Assembly: GCA_965227905.1 (NCBI GenBank)
Contig: OZ245780.1
Coordinates: forward strand, 6,014,001-6,078,000
From: CBDDHT01 sp965227905
Lineage (GTDB): Bacteria; Pseudomonadota; Alphaproteobacteria; Rhizobiales; Methyloligellaceae
Length of the DNA: 64,000 nucleotides
Reading direction: 5' to 3'
The first letter of the stretch is position 1. The number at the start of each line of letters is the position of its first letter. The notes below the pieces were generated by a model that worked only from the letters and a program-made list of their open reading frames with translations, made no database searches and had not been told where the DNA came from. Of the stretch, positions 51,335 to 60,459 are shown piece by piece. A program made the position numbers and the translations under genes.

Positions 51335-51565
51335 TTTAATCGGCCCCTTAACGACGCTGTGATATTGGGTTTGAGTTAACACATTTGGTTAAACTAGAGA
51401 TGTCAATCATTGGTGCACATATCGGGACACGCGGTCGCGCTTCTGGCGGCTGTCGCTGGCTCGAATATGTGCTATTGCTGGATTGAAATAAGTAACGAAT
51501 CTCTGCCTCCACGTGCCGACCAGCAGGGTCGTGGCAGCGCATTTTGTTGAGCTAAGCACGACGGT

Positions 51566-52948
51566 ATGACGAGTTCCGCCAAACGTTATTGCATAATCGG
51601 CGCTGGAGCCTGCGGCCTGCCGGTTGTCAAGACTTTCAAGGAGCGCGGCATTCCTTTCGACTGTTTCGAGCGGGAAACAGAGATCGGCGGTTTGTGGAAC
51701 GAAGAAAGCCCGCACAGGGTTTACGAGACCACGCATCTGAATACATCGAAGCGGCTATCGCGCTATACCGACTTTCCGATGCCCGAGGACTATCCTCAGT
51801 TTCTCAGCCGCCAGCAGGCCCGAGACTATATTTCGGCTTATGCCGACAATTTCGATCTTCGCAGTTCGATCACTTTCAATACGGAAGTCGAGCGTGTCGA
51901 AGAAATCGACGGACGCTGGGAGGTGACGCTCGCCGGTGAAACCAGTCCGCGCCTCTATGACGGTGTCGTAATCGCGAATGGCCATCACTGGGACCCTAAG
52001 TCGCCGGACTATCCTGGCCATTTCGACGGTGAATGCCTCCATTCACACGACATCAAGTCGCGCGACCAGATTCAGGGCAAACGGATCCTGATTGCTGGCG
52101 CAGGCAATTCGGGTTGCGACCTTGCCGCCGATGGGGCGCATCTGGCGCAAAAAGTCTTCCATTCCATGAGACGTGGCTATTATTTTCTGCCGCGTTTCGT
52201 GTTCGGCCGTCCATTGGACGTCATTATTGATCTTACGCAGCGCTGGCCGCTGCCGCGCCGCCTCCTTCGCTGGATGTATTCGGCTGGCCTCTACATGGTC
52301 GTCGGCCCGCATGAGAAATACGGACTTCCGAAACCTGATCACAAACTTTTGGAATGCCATCCCTCGTCTGCTTCGGCCTATCTCGATCATCTTGCTCACG
52401 GTCGAATTACGCCAAAAGCAGACATAAAAGAACTCCAGGGCGACCGCGTCCTCTTCAAGGATGGTAGCGAAGAGCAGATTGATCTCCTGATCTATGCCAC
52501 GGGCTTCAATGTTTCATTTCCATTTATGGACCGGCGCCATTTGTTTGACGCCGATGGCCGGGCCGATCTTTTTCTCCACGTCTTCCATCGCAAGAGGGAT
52601 GACCTCTTCCTCGTGGGTCTGGCAACACCGGCAGACGGCGGTTTCTGGCAGCTCGCCGATTATCAGGCTCAACTGATCGCGAGTTACATCATCGCCAAGG
52701 AACGCAAGTCGCCTATTGCGGACTGGTTTCGCCGTCACAAGGCAAAGGCGCGACCTTCAGTCGACCATGGCGTGACTTATGTGAAGACGGACCGTCATCT
52801 GTTCGAGGTCCAGCACTATCGGTACCGCACATACATAAAGCGAATGCTCGGCAAATTCGGCGCGGAACAGGACACATCGTTCCCCGCGAGAGATGCCGTG
52901 TCAGCGGTCGATGAAGCATCCGACAGCAAGTTGCAGCTCGCCTCGTAG
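51566..52948 (+). CDS. Flavin-containing monooxygenase (class B)
   Basis: 460 residues. Two dinucleotide-binding motifs: IIGAGACGLPVVKTF (FAD, 10-24) and LIAGAGNSGCDLAADG (NADPH, about 177-192). The FMO fingerprint FxGxxxHxxx(Y/F) is seen as YPGHFDGECLHSHDIK. Such enzymes oxygenate N, S or carbonyl carbon (FMO or Baeyer-Villiger types). It stands alone, with a 231-nt spacer from ispG and Zur converging on its 3' end (19 nt). Substrate unknown. Confidence 0.85.
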   Translation: MTSSAKRYCIIGAGACGLPVVKTFKERGIPFDCFERETEIGGLWNEESPHRVYETTHLNTSKRLSRYTDFPMPEDYPQFLSRQQARDYISAYADNFDLRSSITFNTEVERVEEIDGRWEVTLAGETSPRLYDGVVIANGHHWDPKSPDYPGHFDGECLHSHDIKSRDQIQGKRILIAGAGNSGCDLAADGAHLAQKVFHSMRRGYYFLPRFVFGRPLDVIIDLTQRWPLPRRLLRWMYSAGLYMVVGPHEKYGLPKPDHKLLECHPSSASAYLDHLAHGRITPKADIKELQGDRVLFKDGSEEQIDLLIYATGFNVSFPFMDRRHLFDADGRADLFLHVFHRKRDDLFLVGLATPADGGFWQLADYQAQLIASYIIAKERKSPIADWFRRHKAKARPSVDHGVTYVKTDRHLFEVQHYRYRTYIKRMLGKFGAEQDTSFPARDAVSAVDEASDSKLQLAS

Positions 52949-52967
52949 CGAAAGCGTCGCGCGGTTT

Positions 52968-53450
52968 TCACTCAGCACAATGTTCGCACAAACCGCGGGC
53001 TTCATGGACTGATCCGGTCACCTGGAACCCCGCAGCGGCTGCGACCTTTTCGAGCGCACGCGTGGCCTCTTTGGACGTAGATTCGACCACAGTTCCACAT
53101 TTCTCGCAGACCAGAAACAAGACCGGCTTTTGTGGCCCGTCATGTTCGCTGTGGCATGCGAGAAAGGCGTTTGCACTTTCAAGCCGATGAATCACGCCGG
53201 CTTCCAAGAGGCTGTCGAGAACACGATAGACCGATATCGGTGCCACCTGTCTGCCACGCTCGGACAGCCGATGCATGATATCGTAGGCACCGAGCGAGCG
53301 ATGACTGGCTGCAAGCTCCCGGAGCACCGCCTCGCGCAGCGATGTCAACCGTCCACCCCGTTGCTGGAAAGCCTCCTTGGCGCGCTCAATCGAGCGGGCG
53401 ACACAGACCTCATGATCGTGGCCGGGGGCCGGAAAGATCACATCGGACAT
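52968..53450 (-). CDS. zur: Zinc uptake regulator Zur (Fur family)
   Basis: 160 residues. The N-terminal winged helix (LTSLREAVLRELAASHRSLGAYDIMHRL, VAPISVYRVLDSLLEAGVIHRLES) is followed by the dimerisation domain with HSEHDGPQ, CEKCGTVVE and CEHC; these are the structural CxxC pairs of zinc-type Fur proteins. Zur represses zinc import genes when zinc is plentiful. The fine text (AFLACHSEHDG) matches alphaproteobacterial Zur more than Fur or PerR. It diverges from a macro-domain gene. Confidence 0.85.
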   Translation of the reverse strand: MSDVIFPAPGHDHEVCVARSIERAKEAFQQRGGRLTSLREAVLRELAASHRSLGAYDIMHRLSERGRQVAPISVYRVLDSLLEAGVIHRLESANAFLACHSEHDGPQKPVLFLVCEKCGTVVESTSKEATRALEKVAAAAGFQVTGSVHEARGLCEHCAE

Positions 53451-53574
53451 CGCAAACGTTCCTCTCGATCATCACGAAATCAGTCATGGCCGCCCTGTGT
53501 TGGCAGCAACGGTGGAACACTACTACAATTGGGTGCAACCTGCAGAACTTACCTGAGTCGCACCGGAGTCTACC

Positions 53575-54096
53575 ATGACCGAGATCCAGGTCATCCAAGC
53601 CGACATTACGACCCTTGCGGTGGACGCCATTGTCAATGCAGCCAACAGGACCTTATTGGGGGGTGGCGGTGTGGATGGAGCGATTCACAAGGCAGCAGGC
53701 CGTGAGCTCCTGGAGGAATGCCGGACGCTCGAGGGTTGCCAAACGGGTCAGGCTAAAATCACCAAGGGTTACGCACTTCCCGCTCGGCACGTGATCCACA
53801 CGGTCGGACCGGTCTGGGGCGGCGGGGAAGCCGGCGAAGACGCGCTTCTGGCCAGTTGCTATGCGATGTCGATGCTCCTGGCTCGCGACCATGGACTGAG
53901 ATCTATCGCTTTTCCGGCAATATCGACAGGTGTCTTTGGTTTCCCCGCCGAGCGTGCCGCAAGCATTGCCGTCATGACTGTTTCCGACAGCATCCGGGGC
54001 AACAGCCATTTCGAAAAGGTTGTTTTCTGCTGTTTTGGGGACGAATCGACGCGTTTGCACGAAGAAGCGGTTGCCGCCCATGGCGGCGCAGGCTAA
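53575..54096 (+). CDS. Macro-domain protein, O-acetyl-ADP-ribose deacetylase (YmdB) type
   Basis: 173 residues. Macro-domain loops: VQADITTLAVDAIVNAANRTLLGGGGVDGAIHKAAG (in two pieces: INAAN and GGGGVDGAIH), and AFPAISTGVFGFPAERAA, the ADP-ribose pyrophosphate loop. YmdB-type enzymes remove acetyl or ADP-ribose groups and in E. coli inhibit RNase III. The next gene starts 10 nt after its stop, so the two may be cotranscribed. Confidence 0.92.
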   Translation: MTEIQVIQADITTLAVDAIVNAANRTLLGGGGVDGAIHKAAGRELLEECRTLEGCQTGQAKITKGYALPARHVIHTVGPVWGGGEAGEDALLASCYAMSMLLARDHGLRSIAFPAISTGVFGFPAERAASIAVMTVSDSIRGNSHFEKVVFCCFGDESTRLHEEAVAAHGGAG

Positions 54097-54106
54097 ACGC
54101 CCGTCT

Positions 54107-55000
54107 ATGTCAGAATCAACCATTGCCATTCTCATGCCCGGCGATATGGGCCATGCCGTCGGTCAATCGCTCCTGGAGCACGGCCATCAAGTCGTGACCT
54201 GCCTCACAGGCCGTAGTGAACGCACACGCGGTCTTGCCGAACAGGCCGGACTTCAGGATCTTTCCGACTTGGATACGCTTGTTGGAGAGGCCGATATCAT
54301 CCTTTCGATTCTCCCGCCCACCCGAGCCGTCGAGCAAGCAAAAGACGTCGCCGACGCCATTCAAAGAACGGGGAGCAAACCGCATTATGTCGATTGCAAC
54401 GCGATCTCACCGGAAACGGCGAGCCGTGTTGCCGACGCCATCGCGATCGCAGGCACACCGTTCACCGATTGCGGCATTATCGGATTGAAACCCGGTAACG
54501 GCCCCGGTCCGCGCTTTTATGTGTCGGGCGCGGACACCAGACCGATCGAAGCGCTCGATGGCAAAGGATTTAGCGTTGTCGCAATCGGATCCGAAGTCGG
54601 TCAGGCTTCCGGATTGAAGATGTGCTACGCGGCGCTGACCAAAGGCACTTGGACATTGCATACGGCGCTCCTCATGACTGCCGAAGTCCTCGGACTTTCC
54701 GACGTTCTCGAGAAAGAGTTTGCCTTCAGCCAGGAGACGGCTCTCGCTGCGATGCGTAGAACTCTCCCTCGCATTCCGGCTGATTCCGAGCGTTGGATTG
54801 GCGAAATGGAGGAAATCGCCGCGACATTCGAGTACGCCGGGCTGCCGCCAGGTTTCCATCAAGGTGCCGCAGAGATCTTCCGTATTCTGTCCCGAACACC
54901 CTTTGCCGAAGAAACGCGGGAGACCTTGGATACGAACCGCACGCTCGAGACCTCAATCCGCGCTTATGTCGAAGCCATCGATAAGCGCGCCAAAAACTGA
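54107..55000 (+). CDS. NAD(P)-dependent oxidoreductase with DUF1932 C-domain (6-phosphogluconate-dehydrogenase-like)
   Basis: 297 residues starting MSESTIAILM; a start at 54080 would overlap the macro gene and is possible. The Rossmann N-domain reads IAILMPGDMGHAVGQSLLEHGHQVVT (GxxxG as GDMGHAVG); the C-terminal helical domain (about 190-275) with KMCYAALTKGTWTLHTALL is that of the DUF1932 group within beta-hydroxyacid dehydrogenase-like proteins. The catalytic Lys is in GLKMCYAAL. Likely substrate is a hydroxy acid. It leads the photolyase gene by 5 nt. Confidence 0.8.
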   Translation: MSESTIAILMPGDMGHAVGQSLLEHGHQVVTCLTGRSERTRGLAEQAGLQDLSDLDTLVGEADIILSILPPTRAVEQAKDVADAIQRTGSKPHYVDCNAISPETASRVADAIAIAGTPFTDCGIIGLKPGNGPGPRFYVSGADTRPIEALDGKGFSVVAIGSEVGQASGLKMCYAALTKGTWTLHTALLMTAEVLGLSDVLEKEFAFSQETALAAMRRTLPRIPADSERWIGEMEEIAATFEYAGLPPGFHQGAAEIFRILSRTPFAEETRETLDTNRTLETSIRAYVEAIDKRAKN

Positions 55001-55005
55001 ACACC

Positions 55006-56451
55006 GTGTCTAATCCCGTTATTCTCTGGTTCCGCCACGATCTGAGGCTGGGTGACCACCCTGCCCTGCAGGCAGCACTACAATCTGGAGCACCAATCGT
55101 TCCAGTCTTCGTCTTGGATGATGAGACGCCTGGCAGATGGAAAATGGGCGGCGCGAGCCGCTGGTGGCTGGGACATAGCCTCAAATCTCTGGCTGAGAGT
55201 CTTAAAGCGAGAGGCTCAAGGCTCATCCTGCGACGAGGTTCGGCTGAAAAAGTCCTTGTCGAACTTGCCCGCGAGATCGATGCGAAAGCCCTTTATTGGA
55301 GCCGGAGCTATGAGCCCTGGGCACGTGAGCTCGAACAGAACCTTCACACCGCGCTCGATGCCAAGGGTATCGCCTGTCATCGCTACCCGGGTGCATTGCT
55401 CTTCGAGCCGGAAGCTGTCGAAACCAAGCAGGGCGGACCGTTTCGGGTCTACACACCTTTCTCGAAGGCGTGTTTCACAAAGGGTGTTCCCGGAGAAGCC
55501 ATTCCGCCACCCAAAGAGCTTCCGGCAGTTCCACAAGATCTAATGAGTAGCGCGTTGGCCGACTGGTCGCTATCGCCTCGCGACCCAGACTGGTCGAGTG
55601 GAATCCGCGAGACATGGCAACCTGGTGAGGAGAGCGCTCGCGAAACACTGACCAGATTCATCGAGAATGCACTCGATGGCTATGGTGAAGGCCGTGACCG
55701 GCCGGATCGCGTCGGCACGTCGAGATTGTCTCCTTTTCTTCATTTCGGGGAAATCAGTCCTCGGACATGCTGGCAGGCGATCCAGAATGCCCATGCGGGT
55801 CGTGCAGCGAGCGAGAAGGACACGTTGAGTTTTCTCCGAGAGTTATTGTGGCGCGAGTTTTCCTATCATCTTCTCTTTCATTGGCCCGACCTACCGGAGG
55901 AGCCGTTTCGCCCCGAGTTCACTGAGTTCCCCTGGGACAGCAATCAGAGCGCCCTGAAAGCCTGGCAACGTGGCCGAACAGGCTATCCGATCGTCGATGC
56001 TGGAATGCGCGAGCTCTGGCACACGGGCTGGATGCACAATCGCGTTCGCATGATCACCGCTTCCTTCCTGATCAAGCATCTGAGGTTGCACTGGCTAGAG
56101 GGTGAGGCTTGGTTCTGGGACACACTCGTCGACGCCGACCTTGCGTCCAATTCCGCGAGCTGGCAGTGGGTGGCAGGCTGCGGTGCCGATGCAGCGCCCT
56201 ATTTCCGGATTTTCAATCCCATGCTCCAGGGTACCAAGTTCGATCCTGACGGAGACTATGTCAGACGATGGGTTCCAGAACTCGCCAAGCTCCCGGCCAA
56301 GCATATTCATACGCCTTGGGAGGCGCCTCTCAGTGTCTTGGAAGAGGCCAATGTGGCGTTGGGGCGGAACTATCCAGAACCGATTGTCGATCATAAGACT
56401 GCGCGCGAGGCAGCGCTTTCAGCTTTCAAGGCAATCAGGAAAGATCGCTAA
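55006..56451 (+). CDS. phrB: Deoxyribodipyrimidine photolyase (CPD photolyase, class I)
   Basis: 481 residues, GTG start 5 nt after the previous stop. The N-terminal antenna domain begins VILWFRHDLRLGDHPAL. FAD-domain signatures: RLSPFLHFGEISPR, LLWREFSYHLLFHWP, GYPIVDAGMRELWHTGWMHNRVRM, and SWQWVAGCGADAAPYFRIFNP. The Trp of the electron-transfer chain is in WHTGWMHN and WEAPLSVL. It splits UV dimers using blue light. Together with the upstream macro-domain gene it makes a possible stress unit. Confidence 0.95.
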   Translation: MSNPVILWFRHDLRLGDHPALQAALQSGAPIVPVFVLDDETPGRWKMGGASRWWLGHSLKSLAESLKARGSRLILRRGSAEKVLVELAREIDAKALYWSRSYEPWARELEQNLHTALDAKGIACHRYPGALLFEPEAVETKQGGPFRVYTPFSKACFTKGVPGEAIPPPKELPAVPQDLMSSALADWSLSPRDPDWSSGIRETWQPGEESARETLTRFIENALDGYGEGRDRPDRVGTSRLSPFLHFGEISPRTCWQAIQNAHAGRAASEKDTLSFLRELLWREFSYHLLFHWPDLPEEPFRPEFTEFPWDSNQSALKAWQRGRTGYPIVDAGMRELWHTGWMHNRVRMITASFLIKHLRLHWLEGEAWFWDTLVDADLASNSASWQWVAGCGADAAPYFRIFNPMLQGTKFDPDGDYVRRWVPELAKLPAKHIHTPWEAPLSVLEEANVALGRNYPEPIVDHKTAREAALSAFKAIRKDR

Positions 56452-56585
56452 GTGCCGACACGCGATCCGGCCGAAGCCAGGTTCTATGCCTCCTTCCATT
56501 GCCGTCTGTCTTCTTGATGGGTTTCGGCACCATGCTATGTTGCCTCCCAACGGACAATAAGACTGCGTTAGGGAGGGTCTGCCCC

Positions 56586-57641
56586 ATGAAGGGCGTCGTG
56601 TTTACAGGAAATCGCGAGATCGAGTTTCAGGACTTTCCTGACCCTCAACCAGGTGAAGGCGAGGTGGTACTCGAGATCAAAGCGTCCGGCATGTGCGGAA
56701 GCGATCTGCATGTATATCGCTCGCCCGGCGGCGGTCCGGCCGCTGCTGCATCCATGGGGCTTGGCGGCGAAGGCGGTGACGTGATTGCCGGTCACGAACC
56801 GTGTGGCGTGGTAATCGAGCGCGGCGCAGGGGTCCCGGAACATATGGCACCGACAGGCGCCCGGGTCATGGTGCATCACTATATCGGTTGCGGAATCTGC
56901 GGGCTCTGCCGGGAAGGCTGGGCGCAGATGTGTTCGGACATCAAAGCCGTTTATGGCGTCACAGGCCATGGCGCTCACGCGCCCTATATGAAAGTTCCCG
57001 CGGCAACGCTGGTCTTCATGCCGGATGAAATTGGATTCGCGGAAGGCGCCGCGATTTCTTGCGGAACCGGAACCGCCTTCGGCGCATTGCGACGAATGGA
57101 GATGCAAGGCGGCGCGACGCTCGCCGTCTTCGGTCAGGGTCCGGTGGGTCTGAGCGCTACGATGCTCGGCGAATCCATGGGCGCGCGCGTGATCGCTGTC
57201 GACATCTCCTCCGAGCGACTGGCGCTTGCAAGTGAACTCGGCGCTCATGAAACCGTGAATGTAGCCGAAGTCGATCCGATCGAAATCCTGCATGAAAAGA
57301 CACGCGGCCAGGGTGTCGACTATGCAATCGACAGTAGCGGTCAATCCGATGGCCGGGTTGCCGCAATTCGCTCGACCAAGAAGTGGGGCACTGTCTGCTT
57401 CGTTGGTGAAGGGAACGACGTCACGATCGATGTCAGCCGGGATATGCTGCGCAAGCAACTCACGATCATGGGGTCGTGGACCTTCAATACCGTTGGCCAG
57501 GAAGAGTGCGCGCACTTCATTGCGGATCGCGAGATCCCGCTCGGGCGCCTTCTTACCGATCATTACAAGCTCGATGACGCGGTCGAGGCCTATCGCAAGT
57601 TCGATACCCAGACGACCGGCAAGGGTGTGTTCGACTTTTAG
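56586..57641 (+). CDS. Zinc-dependent alcohol dehydrogenase (MDR family)
   Basis: 351 residues, start MKGVVFTGNR after AGGGAGGG. Catalytic zinc ligands: Cys in SGMCGSDLH and His-Glu in AGHEPCGVV; the four structural-zinc cysteines are in GCGICGLCREGWAQMC. The Rossmann GxGxxG is GQGPVGLSATML, and DISSER after the second strand suggests NAD+. It oxidises an alcohol or polyol. The aldehyde dehydrogenase starts 21 nt behind, so alcohol to aldehyde to acid in one operon is likely. Confidence 0.9.
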   Translation: MKGVVFTGNREIEFQDFPDPQPGEGEVVLEIKASGMCGSDLHVYRSPGGGPAAAASMGLGGEGGDVIAGHEPCGVVIERGAGVPEHMAPTGARVMVHHYIGCGICGLCREGWAQMCSDIKAVYGVTGHGAHAPYMKVPAATLVFMPDEIGFAEGAAISCGTGTAFGALRRMEMQGGATLAVFGQGPVGLSATMLGESMGARVIAVDISSERLALASELGAHETVNVAEVDPIEILHEKTRGQGVDYAIDSSGQSDGRVAAIRSTKKWGTVCFVGEGNDVTIDVSRDMLRKQLTIMGSWTFNTVGQEECAHFIADREIPLGRLLTDHYKLDDAVEAYRKFDTQTTGKGVFDF

Positions 57642-57662
57642 ATCCGAGGAACGAGATTGATC

Positions 57663-59177
57663 ATGCAACAGAGTATTGCCGAGGCGCAGGCTTCCGACCT
57701 CAAGACCTACCAGACCTATATCGACGGCAAATGGTGCGATGCTGTTTCGGGCAAGCACTTCACCAGCCACAATCCGTATACAGGTGAGGACTGGGCACTG
57801 ATCCCGGAATGTGGCGCAGAGGATGTCGACCTTGCCGTCGAAGCTGCTTACCGGGCATTCGACAAGGGTCCCTGGGCCGAGATGACACCGACGGCCCGCG
57901 GCAAGCTTCTGCGCAAACTTGGCGATCTGATCGGCGAGAACGCGGAACGCCTCGCCGAGATCGAAGTTCGCGACAATGGCAAGCTGATTTCCGAGATGCT
58001 CGGCCAGACCCGCTATGCACCGGAGTGGTACTACTACTTCGGCGGCCTGGCAGACAAAGTGGAAGGCACGGTCATCCCGACCGATAAGCCTGACGTCTTC
58101 AACTACACATTGCGTGAGCCAATCGGTGTCTGCGCCATGATCGCGCCATGGAATTCGCCGCTCATGCTTGTTGCCTGGAAGCTGGCACCGGCACTTGCCG
58201 CAGGCTGCACGGCCGTTATCAAGCCATCCGAATTCACATCAGCATCTCTGCTGGAATTCATGCACCTTGTGGAGGAGGCAGGCTTTCCGCCCGGTGTCGT
58301 GAACGTGGTCACCGGCTTTGGACCGGATGTCGGCGGACCGCTTGTCGAGCATCCCAAGGTTGCAAAAGTCGCCTTTACCGGCGGCGACGCTTCCGGTCGC
58401 CGTGTCTACGAGTCCGCAGCGCGCGGTCTCAAGCATGTGAGCCTGGAGCTTGGCGGCAAATCACCAAATATCGTGTTCGACGACGCCAAGATGGACGATG
58501 CCGTGAAAGGCGTTGTCTCAGGGATTTTTGCGGCCACCGGTCAAACCTGCATCGCCGGCTCCAGACTGCTGGTGCAGGAGAGCATCCACAACGAGTTTGT
58601 GGACAAGCTCGTTGCTCTCGCGGAGACAGCAAAACTCGGCGATCCGCAGAGCTTCGAGACCCAGGTGGGGCCGGTAACGACCCCGCCCCAATATCAGAAA
58701 ATCCTCGACTATATCGACATCGCCAAGTCGGAAGGTGCCGAATGCGTGTTGGGAGGCGGGCCCGCAAGCGCCGAAGAGGGCGGCGGCAAGTATTTCGTCA
58801 AACCGACGATCTTCAAGGGCGTGAACAACAAGATGCGCATCGCTCAGGAAGAGGTCTTCGGCCCGATCCTGTCCGTCATCACGTTCCGCGACGAGGATGA
58901 AGCGGTCGAAATCGCGAATGACATCATGTTCGGCCTGGCGGCCGGTGTATGGACGGAAAATCTCCGCCGCGCGACGCTTATGGCGAAGCGGCTGCGCGCC
59001 GGCACCGTTTGGATCAACACCTATCGCGCTGTCAGCTTCACCTCACCTTTCGGCGGCTACAAGGCAAGCGGCATCGGGCGCGAAAGCGGCAAGCATGCCA
59101 TCGACGAATATCTGCAGACCAAGAGCGTCTGGGTGTCTACGGCTGCGGAAGTGGCGAACCCGTTTGTCATGCGATGA
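57663..59177 (+). CDS. NAD(P)-dependent aldehyde dehydrogenase
   Basis: 504 residues from the ATG at 57663; a TTG two codons upstream has a better spaced GAGG. Catalytic Glu in SLELGGKSPNIV and Cys in TGQTCIAGSRLLV. Other motifs: MIAPWNSPLMLVAWKLAPAL, FTGGDASGRRVYE and EEVFGPILSVI. It oxidises an aldehyde to its acid without CoA, unlike the SauS-type enzyme at 13.6 kb. The operon partner is the alcohol dehydrogenase. Confidence 0.92.
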   Translation: MQQSIAEAQASDLKTYQTYIDGKWCDAVSGKHFTSHNPYTGEDWALIPECGAEDVDLAVEAAYRAFDKGPWAEMTPTARGKLLRKLGDLIGENAERLAEIEVRDNGKLISEMLGQTRYAPEWYYYFGGLADKVEGTVIPTDKPDVFNYTLREPIGVCAMIAPWNSPLMLVAWKLAPALAAGCTAVIKPSEFTSASLLEFMHLVEEAGFPPGVVNVVTGFGPDVGGPLVEHPKVAKVAFTGGDASGRRVYESAARGLKHVSLELGGKSPNIVFDDAKMDDAVKGVVSGIFAATGQTCIAGSRLLVQESIHNEFVDKLVALAETAKLGDPQSFETQVGPVTTPPQYQKILDYIDIAKSEGAECVLGGGPASAEEGGGKYFVKPTIFKGVNNKMRIAQEEVFGPILSVITFRDEDEAVEIANDIMFGLAAGVWTENLRRATLMAKRLRAGTVWINTYRAVSFTSPFGGYKASGIGRESGKHAIDEYLQTKSVWVSTAAEVANPFVMR

Positions 59178-59201
59178 GGGCGCACGAGGCGCGCCTCATC
59201 G
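59172..59201 (+). terminator. Hairpin at the end of the aldehyde dehydrogenase gene
   Basis: CGATGAGG (59172-59179) pairs with CCTCATCG (59194-59201), over the stop codon, with further GC pairs inside. No T-run follows. A second short hairpin (CTGACCTGA/TCAGGTTAG, 59274-59297) overlaps the napC stop. They may end the two convergent transcripts. Confidence 0.4.
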
Positions 59202-59294
59202 CATATCAACAACAGTGCCGGACGTCTGCTGAGGCGACGATAACCGTCTCAGCTTTTGATCATCCTCATCGACTGACCTGACAAAACGATCAGG

Positions 59295-59996
59295 TTAGTT
59301 GGCGTCCTTGGTCTCATTCAGCCAACCGACGAGCTTGGTGCGGTCGTCCGCATCTGTGCTGGCCGTCTTGTCGAGCCCCTGCAGCGACGCCTTGGAATCG
59401 GGAGCACCTTTCGGCAGCTTGTGCGCAATGCCTTTGTGGCAGTCGATACAGGTCTTGCCTTCGTCGAAGCCTTCTTCGTGGCGGTCCGCACTACGACCTT
59501 CCTGGCGTTCGAAATCCATCGACTCCTGATCGTGGCAGTTGCGACACTCGCGGGAGTCGGAGGCCTTCATCGCATCCCAGACATGCTGGGCCAGTTCCAG
59601 GCGCTTGGCTTCGAATTTTTCGCGCGTGTCGATCGTACCAAGAAAATGATGATAGAGCTCGTTCGTCGCCTGAATCTTGCGGGCGACCTTATGGATCCAA
59701 TCCTTCGGCACATGGCAGTCGGAGCAGACGGCGCGAACACCGGACCGATTGCTGTAGTGAATGGTCTGGGTGTACTCTTCATACACATTGTCCTTCATTT
59801 CGTGACAGGAAATGCAGAACTTTTCTGTGTTGGTGGCCTCCATTGCCCAGTTGAAACCACCCCAGAAGAGTACGCCGAATACGGCGCCTCCTACCACCAA
59901 ACCACCGAATGAATAGCTGACGCTTGGGCGCCAGAATCCGCGCCACATACGCCGGATCAGTCCGGGCTTTTTTTCGCTCTCATTACTTTCGGCCAT
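59295..59996 (-). CDS. napC: Tetrahaem cytochrome c, NapC/NirT family
   Basis: 233 residues from the ATG at 59996, preceded by GAGGGTGGGGCAC. One N-terminal membrane helix (SYSFGGLVVGGAVFGVLFWGG), then four CxxCH haem sites: CISCH, CSDCH, CRNCH and CIDCH. NapC takes electrons from quinol in the membrane and passes them to the periplasmic NapB. The C-terminus is extended (DKTASTDADDRTKLVGWLNETK). It is the last gene of the nap operon and lies 37 nt behind napB. Confidence 0.93.
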   Translation of the reverse strand: MAESNESEKKPGLIRRMWRGFWRPSVSYSFGGLVVGGAVFGVLFWGGFNWAMEATNTEKFCISCHEMKDNVYEEYTQTIHYSNRSGVRAVCSDCHVPKDWIHKVARKIQATNELYHHFLGTIDTREKFEAKRLELAQHVWDAMKASDSRECRNCHDQESMDFERQEGRSADRHEEGFDEGKTCIDCHKGIAHKLPKGAPDSKASLQGLDKTASTDADDRTKLVGWLNETKDAN

Positions 59997-60033
59997 GTGC
60001 CCCACCCTCGATTGTCTCGCACGAATTCTCGTC

Positions 60034-60459
60034 TTAGTTGCCGAACGTATTCTTCACGAGCGGCGGCGCATCGACCTGAGGCACATGGCACTGATTACAG
60101 GAGTAACGGCGCATATCGAGCATGTCAGAAGCCTTGCCATCAACCATCATGTAATGGCTGTCGCTCGCTTTCGGTGCACCTTCCTTCTTGTAGGTAGCAG
60201 CTCCATGGCAATTCAGACATGTGTTCGTTTGCAGCGTGACTTGATCCTTGTCGATCTTGTGAGGGACAAGTGGTGGCTGGAGTTTCCAGTCGCGTTGGAA
60301 ACCGCGGTCTTTAGTGACCTGTCGCCGTCGATCGAACGCTGAAGAGTCTTTATCCAACGGATTGGCTCCACGCAGCGAAATGACACCCTTTTCGGCTGCC
60401 ACACCAATCGCGGTGAAGGTCAGGAAAACGGCGATCGTCATTGTCAGTAGCTGTTTCAT
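60034..60459 (-). CDS. napB: Dihaem cytochrome c, periplasmic nitrate reductase small subunit
   Basis: 141 residues from the ATG at 60459, with AAGGAG 7 nt upstream. Signal peptide (LLTMTIAVFLTFTAIGVAA) at 3-21. Haem sites CLNCHG and CNQCHVPQ, and the NapB text SLRGANPL, PLVPHKI. It receives electrons from NapC and delivers them to NapA in the periplasm. The same reading frame is open without a stop through the upstream napH gene. Confidence 0.92.
   Translation of the reverse strand: MKQLLTMTIAVFLTFTAIGVAAEKGVISLRGANPLDKDSSAFDRRRQVTKDRGFQRDWKLQPPLVPHKIDKDQVTLQTNTCLNCHGAATYKKEGAPKASDSHYMMVDGKASDMLDMRRYSCNQCHVPQVDAPPLVKNTFGN

Noticed and set aside
56568..57770. 400-codon frame on the minus strand
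   Set aside because: It is exactly opposite a clear zinc alcohol dehydrogenase gene and shows no family text, as expected for an antisense shadow in GC-rich coding DNA.
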